Positions 47,645 to 57,875 of a stretch of 64,000 bases of DNA are shown here, in pieces. The DNA is taken from the NCBI GenBank assembly GCA_937923175.1, contig CALALB010000017.1, positions 21,153 to 85,152 on the forward strand, read 5' to 3'. A model generated the notes under the pieces. That model searched no databases, was not told the DNA's origin, and worked only from the letters and a program-made list of their open reading frames with translations. A program made the translations under genes and the position numbers. Within the stretch, counting starts at the first letter, position 1. Each line of letters opens with the position of its first letter. The DNA comes from an uncultured Chromatiaceae bacterium (GTDB lineage: Bacteria; Pseudomonadota; Gammaproteobacteria; Chromatiales; Chromatiaceae).

Positions 47645-48151
47645 TCAGCGCCAACCCCAGCGGGCGGCCAGATGCTCAATGGCGGCGCGATTGGTCCAGG
47701 AGCCAGTGAGCGCTGCGGCCTCGGCTGCCTCAAACCAGCGATAGGCACTATGTTCCCGGGGGTTGAGCCGCACCAGGCGCCTTGAATCCAACAGCAAGGC
47801 GAAACGGTATTCGCGGTTGAAACAGACATTCGGCGCATAGCGCTGGCGCCAGCGCGGCAGGATCGGAAACAGGCTCGATTGCCGGAGATCGATGATCATT
47901 CCACCCGCCCGCAGTCCAGTCTCCTCCCAAAGTTCCCGCACCGCTGCCTGCCTGGGTGTCTCACCTGGGTTGAGGCTCCCGGTGATCGATTGCCAAAACC
48001 CAGGTGGCCAGACCCGGCGCAGAAGCAAGAACTCACCAGCGCGGGTACAGACCACGACCAATATCGACTGCGGACGCTTGCGAGTCAAAACCCCTTGGCC
48101 TAGAGCTGCCTGCACCCCAGACGCAACGGATTCATGGATCTGATCTACCAA
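47645..48151 (-). CDS. nudB: Dihydroneopterin triphosphate diphosphatase (Nudix)
   Basis: NudB removes pyrophosphate from dihydroneopterin triphosphate in folate synthesis. The core RKRPQSILVVV, FWQSITGSLNPGETPRQAAVRELWEETG (Nudix box G...GE...REL.EE.G), RYAPNVCFNREY and the C-terminal TGSWTNRAAIEHL closely follow the E. coli enzyme. The start is uncertain. The longest frame begins at TTG 48151, but GTG 48115 is possible and the conserved core begins only near residue 24. It follows aspS by 22 bases, as in related genomes. Confidence 0.88.
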   Translation of the reverse strand: MVDQIHESVASGVQAALGQGVLTRKRPQSILVVVCTRAGEFLLLRRVWPPGFWQSITGSLNPGETPRQAAVRELWEETGLRAGGMIIDLRQSSLFPILPRWRQRYAPNVCFNREYRFALLLDSRRLVRLNPREHSAYRWFEAAEAAALTGSWTNRAAIEHLAARWGWR

Positions 48152-48173
48152 GCCTGTACACCCCCGGATTGGC

Positions 48174-49949
48174 TCAGGTGCGCAGCCGCGATTTCAAACC
48201 CAGCTCCTTTAACTGCGATTCATCGACCGGCGCAGGTGCCTCGGTCAGGGGGCAGGCGGCGCTTTGGGTCTTGGGGAAGGCCATCACATCGCGGATCGAA
48301 TGCGCCCCGGTCATTAACATCACCAGCCGATCCAGCCCAAAGGCGATTCCTCCATGCGGGGGGCAACCATAGCGCAGCGCCCGCAGCAAAAAGCCAAACC
48401 GCTCCTCGGCCTGGGGGTCGCTGATGTTCAATAACCGAAAAACCTGGCGTTGGACCTCGGGGCGATGGATGCGGATCGATCCCCCGCCGATCTCGGTGCC
48501 ATTGAGCACCAGGTCATAGGCGCGCGAGAGACAAGCCCCTGGGTCGATCTCCAAAAGCCCCAGATGCTCCTCCTTGGGCGAGGTAAAGGGATGATGCAAG
48601 GCGACCCAGCGCTGATGTTCGGGGTCATACTCGAACATCGGGAAGTCAACAACCCACAGCGGACGCCAGTCACCCTGGAGCAGCCCCAGATCATGCCCGA
48701 GCTTGACCCGCAGCGCCCCGAGCGATTCATTGACCACCCGCGCCTGATCCGCACCAAAAAGGATCAGCTCGCCATCCTGGGCCCCAGTCCGGGTCATGAT
48801 CCCTTCGATCGCCGCATCGGTTAGGAATTTTAGAATCGGCGATTGCAAACCCTCGCGTCCCTTGGCCCAGTCGTTGACCTTGATATAGGCAAGCCCCTTG
48901 GCGCCATAGATGCCGACGAACTGGGTGTATTGGTCGATCTCTTTCCGGGTCAGCTCGCCGCCGCGCGGCAGGCGCAGCGCCGCCACCCGCCCCTCCGGAT
49001 CATTGGCCGGGCCCGCAAAGACCTGAAAATCGACCTCCTTGACGAGGTCGGCGATATCGACGAGCTCTAATGGCACCCGCAGATCTGGCCGATCCGAGCC
49101 AAAACGCTGCATGGCCTCGGCATAAGTCAGACGGGGGAAGGGGTCGGGCAGCTCGACGGCTAGGACCTCGCGAAAGAGGGTGCGGATCATGGTTTCCATC
49201 AGTCCCATGACCCCCCCCTCATCCATAAAGGAGACCTCGATATCGAGCTGGGTGAACTCGGGCTGGCGGTCGGCACGCAGGTCCTCATCCCGGAAGCAGC
49301 GGGCGATCTGATAATAGCGATCAAACCCCGCCATCATCAGCAACTGCTTAAAAAGCTGGGGCGATTGCGGCAGGGCATAGAAGGTACCTGGATGGGTGCG
49401 GCTGGGGACCAGATAGTCGCGCGCCCCTTCGGGTGTGGATTTGGTCAGGATCGGGGTCTCGATCTCCAGAAATCCGTGATCATCGAGAAAGCGGCGCAGG
49501 ATGCGGGTGATGCGGCTTCGCGTGAGCAGACGGGCCTGCATCTCGGGACGGCGTAAATCGAGATAACGATATCTCAGGCGCAGCTCCTCGGAGGCCTCAG
49601 CGGCATGGCTGTCGAGATGGATCGGCGGTGTCTCAGAGGTATTGAGGATCTCGAGCTCCTGTCCCAAGACCTCGATCTCGCCGGTGGCAAGCTCTGGATT
49701 GAGAGTCCCTTCCGGCCGCTGGCGTACCCGGCCTTTGACCCTGAGCACATATTCGTTGCGGGCCTGTTCGGCGCGGGCAAAGGTTTCTGGTCGGTCTGGG
49801 TCAAAGACAACCTGGACCAGACCCGCGCGATCGCGCAGGTCGATAAAGATCACCCCGCCGTGGTCGCGCCGCCGCTGGACCCAGCCGCACAGCACAACCT
49901 CCTGACCCACCTGCCCGCTGTTTAACTCACCACAATAATGTGTGCGCAT
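48174..49949 (-). CDS. aspS: Aspartyl-tRNA synthetase
   Basis: AspRS charges tRNA-Asp. The 591-residue class II enzyme starts [40 protein letters not shown] (OB-fold anticodon domain) and has [29 protein letters not shown] (motif 2), the bacterial GAD insertion, and the C-terminal motif 3 [13 protein letters not shown]. The frame is open 47 codons upstream, but ATG 49949 matches the family. It could charge tRNA-Asn too if asnS and gatCAB say so; that cannot be judged here. Confidence 0.96.
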   Translation of the reverse strand: MRTHYCGELNSGQVGQEVVLCGWVQRRRDHGGVIFIDLRDRAGLVQVVFDPDRPETFARAEQARNEYVLRVKGRVRQRPEGTLNPELATGEIEVLGQELEILNTSETPPIHLDSHAAEASEELRLRYRYLDLRRPEMQARLLTRSRITRILRRFLDDHGFLEIETPILTKSTPEGARDYLVPSRTHPGTFYALPQSPQLFKQLLMMAGFDRYYQIARCFRDEDLRADRQPEFTQLDIEVSFMDEGGVMGLMETMIRTLFREVLAVELPDPFPRLTYAEAMQRFGSDRPDLRVPLELVDIADLVKEVDFQVFAGPANDPEGRVAALRLPRGGELTRKEIDQYTQFVGIYGAKGLAYIKVNDWAKGREGLQSPILKFLTDAAIEGIMTRTGAQDGELILFGADQARVVNESLGALRVKLGHDLGLLQGDWRPLWVVDFPMFEYDPEHQRWVALHHPFTSPKEEHLGLLEIDPGACLSRAYDLVLNGTEIGGGSIRIHRPEVQRQVFRLLNISDPQAEERFGFLLRALRYGCPPHGGIAFGLDRLVMLMTGAHSIRDVMAFPKTQSAACPLTEAPAPVDESQLKELGLKSRLRT

Positions 49950-50054
49950 TGCCTTTTTAGATCCCGTGATTGGCACTAGGCCCGCTCTCAAACCCTCGCT
50001 GCCGAAACGGCTAAGCCTACTGATCAGGCGCGTCTGGTGCAAGGAAACCATCCC

Positions 50055-50080
50055 AAAAACGACCCGGGCACCGGGTCGTT
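50055..50080 (-). terminator. Intrinsic terminator between fmdB-like gene and aspS
   Basis: A 10-bp perfect stem AACGACCCGG/CCGGGTCGTT with a three-base loop runs, on the minus strand, into five T (50055-50059). It follows the fmdB-like stop by 28 bases and would separate it from aspS. Confidence 0.7.
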
Positions 50081-50107
50081 TTCCGATCATGCCGGATGAC
50101 AGCAGGA

Positions 50108-50383
50108 TCAGGCGGCCTTATCCTGAGCCGCAGCGGGCTTCGCCTTGTCCGATGAGACCGGCTGATGGCTTGACTCATGCAGGTTACGTTTCTTGTCGCC
50201 GGATTTTTTGAAATCGGTTTCATACCAGCCACTGCCCTTCAGCCGAAAAGCCGCTGCCGAGACCTGTTTTTTCAAGGCTGGCTGTTGACAAGCCGGGCAG
50301 TCAGTGAGCGCCGGATCGCTGATCTTCTGGATCCGTTCGAGTTCATAACCACAGCTCATGCACTGATATTCGTAGATCGGCAT
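50108..50383 (-). CDS. FmdB-family zinc-ribbon protein
   Basis: The 91-residue protein has the FmdB-type N-terminal zinc ribbon [23 protein letters not shown] with CPACQ (two CxxC pairs). Then come [20 protein letters not shown] and a Lys/Ala-rich tail. The family is widely found beside aspS in proteobacteria; its role is not settled (putative regulator). Confidence 0.9.
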   Translation of the reverse strand: MPIYEYQCMSCGYELERIQKISDPALTDCPACQQPALKKQVSAAAFRLKGSGWYETDFKKSGDKKRNLHESSHQPVSSDKAKPAAAQDKAA

Positions 50384-50478
50384 AGTCAGCGACCTCCTGT
50401 TTTAGATTAGGTTTTGATGATTTGCAGATTGATGGTGGAATGGCGCGGGACATCCCGCGCTTGGGCCCCGGCAATACG

Positions 50479-50508
50479 AAAAAAACCGGTTGCGCCCAGA
50501 CCCCGGTT
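50479..50508 (-). terminator. Terminator-like hairpin upstream of fmdB-like gene
   Basis: On the minus strand AACCGG, a 13-base loop and CCGGTT are followed by seven T. It stands about 95 bases before the fmdB-like start, while the next gene to the right is on the plus strand. No upstream minus-strand gene needs it, so it may be an attenuator in the fmdB-aspS leader or end a short RNA. Confidence 0.45.
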
Positions 50509-50570
50509 CGGGGTTAATAGCGCTGGTAGTGCAGGTGCGCCCACTGCACCCGGCTTGATCGACGAAGCTC

Positions 50571-51428
50571 ATGCCACTTCCCCCCGCTAGAGGCTCTATC
50601 CTGATTACCGGCTGCTCAAGCGGCATCGGCTATTATTGCGCCCATGCCTTGGCAGGCCGCGGTTGGCAGGTGATCGCCTCGGCGCGTCGTCTCCAAGACG
50701 TCGAGCGTCTTCAGTCCGAAGGACTCAGCGCCGTGCAGCTGGATCTCGATGACCCGGCAAGCATTGCTCAGGCCCTAGAGGAGACCCTGGCGGTCACCGG
50801 CGGGCGACTCGATGCCCTGTTTAACAACGGCGCCTATGGGCAACCTGGTGCAGTCGAGGATCTCAGCCGGGCGGTGCTGCGCGCCCAGTTCGAAACCAAT
50901 CTATTCGGTTGGCATGATCTGACCTGTCGGGTCATCCCGATCATGCGCCGGCAGGGACAGGGGCGGATCGTCCAAAACAGCTCGATCCTCGGATTTGTTC
51001 CCCTGCCCTACCGCGGCGCCTATGTGGCCAGCAAATATGCCCTTGAGGGACTGACCGATACCCTGCGCCTGGAATTGCGTGGCTCAGGGATCTGGGTGTC
51101 CCTGATCGAGCCCGGGCCGATCCTAAGCCATTTTCGCGAGAACGCCTATCGGGCCTTTTTAGCCAACATCGACCGCGAGCACAGCCCGCATCGCGCCGCC
51201 TACCAACGCGCCGAGGCGCGCCTGACCCAATCCGATCCCCCCCAACCCTTCACCCGGGGGCCGGAGGCGGTCTTTGCCAAGCTTATCCATGCATTAGAAA
51301 GCCCACACCCCAGGGCGCGCTATGCTGTCACCATCCCGACCCAGTTGCTTGGGGCTTTGAAACGATTCCTGCCGACGGCGGGTCTCGACTGGGTCATGGC
51401 CCAGGTCTCCCGCGGCGGTGCAGGATAG
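50571..51428 (+). CDS. Short-chain dehydrogenase/reductase
   Basis: The 285-residue classical SDR has the NAD(P) motif ILITGCSSGIGYYCAHALAG, the NNG motif (LFNNGAYGQPG), the catalytic Ser in IVQNSSILGFVPLPYRG and the Tyr/Lys in GAYVASKYALEGL. The Arg-rich end of the first strand pair (SARRLQDVERL) suggests NADP preference. It stands alone between fmdB and greA. The substrate is unknown. Confidence 0.92.
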   Translation: MPLPPARGSILITGCSSGIGYYCAHALAGRGWQVIASARRLQDVERLQSEGLSAVQLDLDDPASIAQALEETLAVTGGRLDALFNNGAYGQPGAVEDLSRAVLRAQFETNLFGWHDLTCRVIPIMRRQGQGRIVQNSSILGFVPLPYRGAYVASKYALEGLTDTLRLELRGSGIWVSLIEPGPILSHFRENAYRAFLANIDREHSPHRAAYQRAEARLTQSDPPQPFTRGPEAVFAKLIHALESPHPRARYAVTIPTQLLGALKRFLPTAGLDWVMAQVSRGGAG

Positions 51429-51764
51429 ATCGGGAATAGGGCAGCTCTGGGGAGGGCGTACCTCGACCCAAGGCAAAGGTCGCACTGCTTGCCGAGCCGG
51501 GAACCACTGACCCTGCTGTTCATGGAAACCACAGGTGTCGATCAATCGCGCTCCCGGGAGGTGCCCCTGGGTCTAGTCGCGACGCGAGGGCCGCGAGACC
51601 CTCTGGTTCGGCATCCCGCCATCGCCCTGGTTCGCTGGCAGGTCGAATCCCTGGGTTTGCGCCGGGCATTGACTCAGCCGAGGCGGGGTCCTGCTCTTGA
51701 GCGATCAGAGCCTGTTGATCCAGCTAGACCGCGGCTCGAACAGGGTCGCCCCCTGCCCTGGGTG
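51429..51764. other. Gene-free interval between SDR and greA
   Basis: I see no supported gene in these 336 bases on either strand. A plus-strand frame runs through them into greA antisense, but its residues (for example MPSREPLTLLFMETTG) have no family features. No tRNA could be folded by eye and no clear terminator is present. Confidence 0.5.
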
Positions 51765-52241
51765 CTAAAGATATCGGACCTCCAGGATCTCGAATTCACG
51801 CATCCCATTGGGCGCATTGAGCGCGGCGATATCGCCCTGGGACTTGCCGATCAGACAACGGGCCAGCGGCGAGCTGATCGAGATCAGACCCTGCTTGAGG
51901 TCCGCCTCGTCCTCACCAACGATCTGATAGCAATGCTCCTGGTCGGTGTCGAGCTCCAAGACCCGCACGGTTGCCCCGAACACCACCTTGCCGTTATGCG
52001 GCATCTTGCTCACATCGATGATCTGGGCTTGCGCCAGCTTGGATTCGAGGTCCTTGATGCGGCCTTCGATGAAGCTTTGTTGCTCGCGTGCGGCGTGATA
52101 CTCGGCGTTTTCCTTAAGATCGCCGTGGGCACGCGCCTCGGCAATTGCCGCGATGATCCGCGGGCGTTCAATCCGTTTCAGACGCTCCAATTCCTCACGC
52201 AATTTTTCAGCGCCTCTGACGGTCAGAGGGATCTTGTTCAT
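51765..52241 (-). CDS. greA: Transcription elongation factor GreA
   Basis: GreA stimulates cleavage of back-tracked RNA in RNA polymerase. The 158-residue product starts [21 protein letters not shown] and has the acidic coiled-coil tip ([27 protein letters not shown]) and the C-terminal FKBP-like domain ([23 protein letters not shown]). ATG 52241 has GAGGA upstream; a TTG codon just before it is rejected. It follows carB by 89 bases. Confidence 0.96.
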   Translation of the reverse strand: MNKIPLTVRGAEKLREELERLKRIERPRIIAAIAEARAHGDLKENAEYHAAREQQSFIEGRIKDLESKLAQAQIIDVSKMPHNGKVVFGATVRVLELDTDQEHCYQIVGEDEADLKQGLISISSPLARCLIGKSQGDIAALNAPNGMREFEILEVRYL

Positions 52242-52330
52242 CAATGAAATCCTCTAAACAGATCCGCGCGCTCGGCGAGCGAACCGAAGCGCACCCTTTG
52301 CAGGCTGGTCGATTGGGAGAGCGCCCCTTT

Positions 52331-55300
52331 TTAGGGGGCGTCCTGACAAGTCGTTGCGTACAAATCTTGTAACCGATTGACCCGCAGGATGTCTAGCTGT
52401 TTCAAGGCCATGCAGGTCGCCTCGGCACCGGCGATAGTGGTGGTATAAGGGACCTTGTATTGCAGCGCCGCGCGACGGATGGCGGCCGAATCGGCGATCG
52501 CCTTAGCACCCTCGGTCGTATTGATGATAAAGCTCACCTCCCTGTTCTTGATCATATCCACGATATGCGGGCGGCCTTCAGCGACCTTGTTGACCCCGAT
52601 ACAAGGCAGACCCGCAGCGCGCAGCGCAGCCGCTGTGCCATGGGTTCCGTACAGGCTAAAACCGAGCTCAATGAGGGTGCGCGCAACCTCGACTAGGCGC
52701 GGTTTATCGGCCTCGCGCACGCTGAGCATGGCCTTACCGCCCTTGCGCGGCAGCAAGCTGCCTGCCCCTTCCTGGGCCTTGGCATAGGCCTCGCCGAAGG
52801 TCAGGCCGATCCCCATGACCTCGCCGGTCGACTTCATCTCTGGCCCTAACTGGGTATCGACACCCGGGAACTTGATAAAGGGAAAGACCGCCTCCTTGAC
52901 GAAATAACGCTTGGGCTGAATCTCGCCCTGGATCCCCTGTTCCCGCAATGTTTGGCCGACCATACAGCGGGCGGCGATCTTGGCCAGGGGCAGGCCGATC
53001 GATTTAGAAACAAAGGGGACAGTACGCGAGGCGCGCGGATTGGCCTCCAAGACATAGATCGCATCGCCCTTGATGGCAAACTGGGCGTTCATGAGACCCA
53101 CCACCTCAAGGGCATGGGCAAGCTTGACCATTTGGAGGCGCAGCTGCTCTTGGATAGCCGCCCTCAGGGTATAGGGAGGCAGGGAACAGGCCGAGTCGCC
53201 TGAATGGACCCCTGCCTGCTCGATATGCTCCATGATCCCCCCGATTAAGACCTCTTGGCCATCGCAAACCGCATCGATGTCGACCTCAATGGCATCATCC
53301 AAAAACCGATCGAGCAGAACCGGCGAGTCATTCGAAACCCTGACCGCCTCGCGCATATAGCGTTTCAGTTCTCCCTCGTTATAAACGATCTCCATCGCCC
53401 GCCCGCCGAGTACATAGGAGGGGCGTACCACCAACGGATAGCCAAGATCGGCAGCACGCCTCAATGCCTCCTCCTCGCTGCGCGCGGTGGCATTAGGGGG
53501 CTGACGCAGGCCGAGCCTCTCGATCAGTTGCTGGAAACGCTCGCGATCCTCGGCCAGGTCGATCGAATCAGGGGAGGTTCCAATGATGGGGACACCGGCA
53601 GCCTCGAGCAGGCATGCCAATTTCAATGGAGTCTGCCCCCCATATTGAACAATGACCCCCTGAGGATTTTCTTTCGCGACGATCTCCAGGACATCCTCGA
53701 GGGTCAGGGGCTCGAAATACAACCGATCCGAGGTGTCATAATCGGTTGACACAGTCTCAGGGTTGCAGTTGACCATGATCGTCTCAAAGCCTGCCTCGCG
53801 CAGACTTTGGGCAGCATGGACACAGCAATAGTCAAACTCGATCCCCTGCCCGATCCGATTCGGTCCTCCGCCTAAGACCATGATCTTGGCACGATCTGTA
53901 GGATCGGATTCGCATTCCTCTTCGTAGGTCGAATAGAGATAGGCGGTCTGGGTAGCAAACTCGGCCGCACAGGTATCGACCCGCTTATAGACTGGCCGGA
54001 TACCAAACCGATGGCGCAGGGCGCGGATCTCGGATTCCTGGATCCCAACGAGCTGGGCAAGGCGCCGGTCCGAAAATCCTTGGCGCTTTAGGGCGCGTAA
54101 ACGCTCAGGGCTTAAGCGTGCCGGCCCTTGTAGGCGCACCTCCTGCTCGCTGCGCACCAGATCCTCGATCTGGCCCAGAAACCAGGGATCGATCCGGCTC
54201 AGTTCATAGACCTCCTCGATGCTAAAACCAGCGCGGAAGGCATCAGCCAGGTAAAAGACTCGTTCAGGACCTGTTTGCCGCAGTTCATGCTGGATCGTCT
54301 CGATGGCGGCCGGATCTTCGAGATCAACCAGCTCTTCGAGACCATAGCGGTCGATCTCAAGGCTGCGCAGGGCCTTCTGTAACGACTCTTGAAAGGTGCG
54401 ACCGATGGCCATGACCTCACCGACCGATTTCATCTGGGTGGTCAGACGCGGCTCGGCCTGGGGGAATTTTTCGAAGGCAAAGCGCGGGATCTTGGTGACC
54501 ACATAGTCGATCGTTGGCTCGAATGAGGCCGGGGTTGTGCCCCCCGTGATCTCGTTGCGCAGTTCATCCAGGGTATAGCCGATCGCAAGCTTGGCAGCGA
54601 CCTTGGCGATCGGGAAACCTGTGGCCTTGGAGGCCAGAGCCGAGGAACGCGAGACCCGCGGATTCATCTCGATGACGATCAGGCGCCCATTGTCTGGGTT
54701 GATGGCAAACTGGACATTGCTGCCACCGGTCTCCACCCCGATCTCGCGCAACACAGCGATGGCGGCATCGCGCATCCGCTGATATTCCTTATCGGTGAGG
54801 GTCTGGGCCGGCGCCACCGTGATCGAGTCGCCAGTGTGCACACCCATGGGATCGAGATTCTCGATCGAACAGACGATGATGCAGTTGTCCTTTTTATCGC
54901 GCACCACCTCCATCTCGAACTCCTTCCAACCGAGTACCGATTCCTCGATCAGGAGCTCATGGGTGGGCGAGAGATCCAGACCGCGCCGGCAGATCTCTTC
55001 GAACTCCTCTGGGTTATAGGCAATGCCGCCCCCGCTTCCCCCGAGGGTAAAGGAAGGACGGATGATAGTGGGAAAGCCGATCGAGGCCTGGACCTGGATG
55101 GCCTCTTCCAGGCTATGGGCAATGGCCGAACGCGGCACCTCGAGCCCGATTCGGCGCATCGCCTGACGGAAGAGATCCCGATCCTCGGCCTTATCGATCG
55201 CCGCCCGCGAGGCGCCGATGAGCTCAACCCCGAATTGATCGAGCACCCCCTCGCGCGCCAGATCCAAGGCACAGTTGAGCGCAGTCTGACCCCCCATGGT

Positions 55301-55564
55301 CGGCAACAGGGCATCGGGACGCTCGCGTTCGATGATGGCCGCCACTACCCGCCAGGTAACCGGCTCGATATAGGTTGCATCGGCCATCTCGGGATCGGTC
55401 ATGATCGTCGCTGGATTGGAATTAACCAGGATGACCCGATAGCCCTCCTCGCGCAGCGCCTTGCACGCCTGAGCGCCTGAGTAGTCGAATTCGCAAGCCT
55501 GACCGATCACGATCGGGCCAGAGCCGATGATCAGGATGCTGTGGATATCGGTACGCTTGGGCAT
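52331..55564 (-). CDS. carB: Carbamoyl-phosphate synthase large subunit
   Basis: CarB uses ammonia from CarA, bicarbonate and two ATP to make carbamoyl phosphate for arginine and pyrimidines. The 1077-residue protein has two ATP-grasp halves ([17 protein letters not shown] near residue 165 and [21 protein letters not shown] near 710), the oligomerisation domain between them, and the C-terminal MGS-like allosteric domain ending in [19 protein letters not shown]. It follows carA by 50 bases. Confidence 0.98.
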   Translation of the reverse strand: MPKRTDIHSILIIGSGPIVIGQACEFDYSGAQACKALREEGYRVILVNSNPATIMTDPEMADATYIEPVTWRVVAAIIERERPDALLPTMGGQTALNCALDLAREGVLDQFGVELIGASRAAIDKAEDRDLFRQAMRRIGLEVPRSAIAHSLEEAIQVQASIGFPTIIRPSFTLGGSGGGIAYNPEEFEEICRRGLDLSPTHELLIEESVLGWKEFEMEVVRDKKDNCIIVCSIENLDPMGVHTGDSITVAPAQTLTDKEYQRMRDAAIAVLREIGVETGGSNVQFAINPDNGRLIVIEMNPRVSRSSALASKATGFPIAKVAAKLAIGYTLDELRNEITGGTTPASFEPTIDYVVTKIPRFAFEKFPQAEPRLTTQMKSVGEVMAIGRTFQESLQKALRSLEIDRYGLEELVDLEDPAAIETIQHELRQTGPERVFYLADAFRAGFSIEEVYELSRIDPWFLGQIEDLVRSEQEVRLQGPARLSPERLRALKRQGFSDRRLAQLVGIQESEIRALRHRFGIRPVYKRVDTCAAEFATQTAYLYSTYEEECESDPTDRAKIMVLGGGPNRIGQGIEFDYCCVHAAQSLREAGFETIMVNCNPETVSTDYDTSDRLYFEPLTLEDVLEIVAKENPQGVIVQYGGQTPLKLACLLEAAGVPIIGTSPDSIDLAEDRERFQQLIERLGLRQPPNATARSEEEALRRAADLGYPLVVRPSYVLGGRAMEIVYNEGELKRYMREAVRVSNDSPVLLDRFLDDAIEVDIDAVCDGQEVLIGGIMEHIEQAGVHSGDSACSLPPYTLRAAIQEQLRLQMVKLAHALEVVGLMNAQFAIKGDAIYVLEANPRASRTVPFVSKSIGLPLAKIAARCMVGQTLREQGIQGEIQPKRYFVKEAVFPFIKFPGVDTQLGPEMKSTGEVMGIGLTFGEAYAKAQEGAGSLLPRKGGKAMLSVREADKPRLVEVARTLIELGFSLYGTHGTAAALRAAGLPCIGVNKVAEGRPHIVDMIKNREVSFIINTTEGAKAIADSAAIRRAALQYKVPYTTTIAGAEATCMALKQLDILRVNRLQDLYATTCQDAP

Positions 55565-55614
55565 GGGGGTCTAACCGATAGCTAGGCGAAACAAGGCGAG
55601 GGAATCAGCCGACC

Positions 55615-56760
55615 TCAGGTCTTGCCCCTCGCCATGAGTTCGATGAAATGATCGAAGATGGGCACAAGATCATGCGGACCTGGGCTGGCTTCAGGATGTC
55701 CCTGGAAACTGAAGGCTGGCCGGGTGCGGTGATGGATCCCTTGCAGTGAGCCATCAAATAGCGAGCGATGGGTCGCCTCAAGCTCAGCCGGCAGGCTCGC
55801 CTCGTCCACCGCAAAGCCATGATTTTGGCTGCTGATCATGACCGCCCCAGTCCTGAGATCCTGGACAGGATGATTGGCACCATGATGGCCGAATTTCATC
55901 TTGACCGTACGCGCCCCACAGGCCAGAGCCAAGAGCTGGTGGCCGAGACAGATGCCAAAGATCGGAAGATCGGTTTCCAACAGCCGGCGGATGGCAGCGA
56001 TGGCATAGTCGCAAGGCTCAGGGTCACCGGGCCCATTGGAGAGAAAGACCCCATCGGGTTTGAGCGCCAAGACCTGCTCGGCTGGGGTACGCGCCGGAAC
56101 CACCCTAATCCGGCAGCCGCGATCGACCAACAGGCGCAGGATATTGCGCTTGACACCATAGTCATAGGCGACGACCTGATAAGGCAGACGTTTATCCTCA
56201 GGATCCAAAGGCTGGGGAAGGCCACCATTTGGGGTCCAGCTGCCCTGGGTCCAAAGATAGGGCTTAGCGGTCGAGGCATATTGGGCCAGGTCCATCCCTT
56301 TAAGACCGGGAAAGGCGCGGGCGGCATCCAAGGCCGCGGATTCATCGATCCCCTCGCCTGCCTGGATACAGCCGTTTTGCGCACCCTTTTCCCGCAGGAT
56401 ACGGGTTAGACGCCGGGTATCGATCCCAGCGATCCCCACCACCCCTTGGCGCCTGAGATAGACATCGAGCGGTTCGTGCATCCGAAAGCTACTCGGGCGC
56501 ACTGGCAGATCCCGGATGATCAGGCCGGCAGCTTGGATACCTTCGGACTCTTCGTCCTCGTGATTGACGCCGATATTGCCGATATGCGGATAGGTCAGGG
56601 TCACGATCTGGCGCAGATAGGAGGGATCGGTGAGGATCTCCTGATAGCCGGTCATGGCCGTATTAAAGACTACCTCGCCAACGGCCTGGCCGTTTGCGCC
56701 GATCGAACTCCCCCGAAAGACCGAACCGTCTTCCAGAACCAAAACCGCAGACTCTTTCAA
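55615..56760 (-). CDS. carA: Carbamoyl-phosphate synthase small subunit
   Basis: CarA is the class I glutamine amidotransferase subunit. The 381-residue protein begins with a TTG start giving [17 protein letters not shown]. It has [17 protein letters not shown], the amidotransferase motif [14 protein letters not shown] with the nucleophilic Cys, and [10 protein letters not shown]. The TTG at 56760 is preferred because GGAGAG lies four bases before it and no ATG fits. A longer frame upstream lacks family similarity. Confidence 0.95.
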   Translation of the reverse strand: MKESAVLVLEDGSVFRGSSIGANGQAVGEVVFNTAMTGYQEILTDPSYLRQIVTLTYPHIGNIGVNHEDEESEGIQAAGLIIRDLPVRPSSFRMHEPLDVYLRRQGVVGIAGIDTRRLTRILREKGAQNGCIQAGEGIDESAALDAARAFPGLKGMDLAQYASTAKPYLWTQGSWTPNGGLPQPLDPEDKRLPYQVVAYDYGVKRNILRLLVDRGCRIRVVPARTPAEQVLALKPDGVFLSNGPGDPEPCDYAIAAIRRLLETDLPIFGICLGHQLLALACGARTVKMKFGHHGANHPVQDLRTGAVMISSQNHGFAVDEASLPAELEATHRSLFDGSLQGIHHRTRPAFSFQGHPEASPGPHDLVPIFDHFIELMARGKT

Positions 56761-56832
56761 AGGTCTCTCCGGAACGAACGAGGACAAGGGGGTGCAGGGT
56801 ATGAGGAGGGATTGCACCCAGGAGATCGACTT

Positions 56833-56868
56833 GCCTAAAGCTAGGCGCAAAATCCTAAATATTTTAGG
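56833..56868. promoter_or_regulatory. Two adjacent inverted repeats upstream of carAB
   Basis: GCCTA-AAGC-TAGGC (56833-56846) and CCTAAA-TAT-TTTAGG (56854-56868) lie 73 to 108 bases before the carA start, in an AT-rich patch. Paired operators of this size suit repression or activation by a nucleotide- or arginine-responsive regulator, though neither half matches the ArgR consensus TGAAT. Confidence 0.4.
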
Positions 56869-56880
56869 TAGTATGCCTCA

Positions 56881-57279
56881 AGCTGTCCAGGCAATCCCGG
56901 GCAGTGCCCCAGGCCTGCTGCTGATGACCGCCTTAGATAGTGTGCTCCCCTGGCCGTTGAGACAAACCGCGGCGATCAATCCAAAGCAGGGTAATTTCGG
57001 ATTGCCTCATCGCCCTTGTAACTCGCCAGAGCCGATCCACCAGGGCCGCATACCCCAAACCAGCCGCCCCTACCCTGCGAATCTGCACCCCTTGCTATCC
57101 CAGACAGAACTGGCGGCTGCCTGAGAGGACTCCTGCGAACTGACTCATTGCCCGCCCCGCTCACCGCGCGGGGCTGGCCGCAGCTTTCTCGCCGTGCATT
57201 CTGGCACTGCGGCGGTTTATTCCACTGCTCGTGGTTGGGGGTCGCGGTTTTCACCTCTCGCCCTCTCGCTGGCGTCAGC
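56881..57279. other. Gene-poor stretch between carA promoter and first attC-like site
   Basis: These 399 bases hold no ORF I would support. A minus-strand frame (about 56976-57254) has a low-complexity, Arg/Gln/Ser-rich product with no recognised family. A G/C-rich CCGCGCGGGG segment lies near 57175. It may be residue of a lost cassette or mobile element. Confidence 0.4.
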
Positions 57280-57343
57280 GTCTAACATGAGGCTTCAGCA
57301 AGACGCTCCGCCAACTGCGTGCCCCTGAGTTTGGACGTTATAT
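57280..57343 (+). other. attC-like recombination site 1
   Basis: A 64-base segment starts with GTCTAAC (fits RYYYAAC) and ends at GTTATAT (GTT core, imperfect RRRY). Between them CTTCAG can pair with CTGAG and ACGC with GCGT, giving the imperfect hairpin typical of integron attC sites. A toxin-like gene starts 22 bases after the end of the site, as a cassette gene would. Confidence 0.55.
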
Positions 57344-57364
57344 ATAAAAAACCTAGGGTAGAAA

Positions 57365-57609
57365 GTGCTAAAATTTGAATGGGATGATGCCAAGATGCAG
57401 GCCAATCATGCCAAACAAGGCGTATCCTTCGAGGAAGCTGCCTCAGTATTGAGTGAGCTGCTGGGTCTAACTTTCTCTGATCCAGATATTCTGTGGGCGA
57501 GAAACACTGGCCGACATTCGGTGTTTTATATTCCGACCGGTTGCTTGTCATAGCAGCTACCAAGCGCGGTCAAGTAATTCGGATTATTTCCAGCAGAAAA
57601 GCAATCTGA
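57365..57609 (+). pseudogene. brnT: BrnT-family toxin, frameshifted
   Basis: The start (GTG 57365) reads MLKFEWDDAKMQANHAKQGVSFEEAASVL, which is BrnT-like. After LTFSDPD the frame fails. One base appears lost just after 57487, because the other frame continues HSVGEKHWPTFGVLYSDRLLVIA and IRIISSRKAI, the normal BrnT second half with the RIIS-R strand. The product then stops early at 57607-57609 without the usual C-terminal helix. BrnT is a RelE-like ribonuclease toxin. This copy is probably inactive. Confidence 0.75.
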
Positions 57610-57610
57610 C

Positions 57611-57863
57611 ATGAATGAGATATCTATAAAAAAGGCCGAAGATGACATGCGCGCTGCAAAGGAATAGAGGGCAAGTATATCGCCCGTTATGCGGAACAAA
57701 CGAATTTGATCTTGCTTGATGATCGGATCGCCAAGGCCATATCTCCACTGCCGAAGCTTTCGCTCAAGCGCTCGTCGGTTTGCTCGCGCTTTCCACCAAG
57801 TCCACTCGCCTAACAGATCCTTCCAGCGGACACGCCAAAGCGCTCCGCCGAATTCGGAAGTAA
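57611..57863 (+). pseudogene. Antitoxin remnant paired with the BrnT-like toxin
   Basis: It starts two bases after the toxin stop: MNEISIKKAEDDMRAAKE, then a stop at 57664-57666. In a shifted frame KGIEGKYIARYAEQTNLILLDDRIAKA follows, and in another STAEAFAQALVGLLALSTKS. Joined, these match the GKYxxRYAEGTNVVxLDPDVAxxFPxxxxVNxALR type of antitoxin seen beside RelE/BrnT-like toxins. At least two frame breaks and a small deletion make it a pseudogene. Its last codons lie inside the second attC-like site. Confidence 0.65.
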
Positions 57864-57871
57864 GGTTGAAC
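57808..57871 (+). other. attC-like recombination site 2
   Basis: The 64-base site begins GCCTAAC (RYYYAAC) and ends GTTGAAC (GTTRRRY), both matching consensus. Inside, CTTCC pairs with GGAAG, and GCGGA...GC with GC...TCCGC around an AAA loop, a convincing attC cruciform. The next gene starts at 57876, five bases beyond the site, as in integron cassettes. Confidence 0.7.
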
Positions 57872-57875
57872 AACT

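Noticed and set aside
51640..51690. tRNA-like GGTCGAATCCC segment
   Set aside because: No matching acceptor, D or anticodon stems could be formed around it.
56976..57254. Minus-strand 92-residue frame between carA and the cassette island
   Set aside because: Its composition is like random G/C-rich sequence, and no family or ribosome-binding site is visible.
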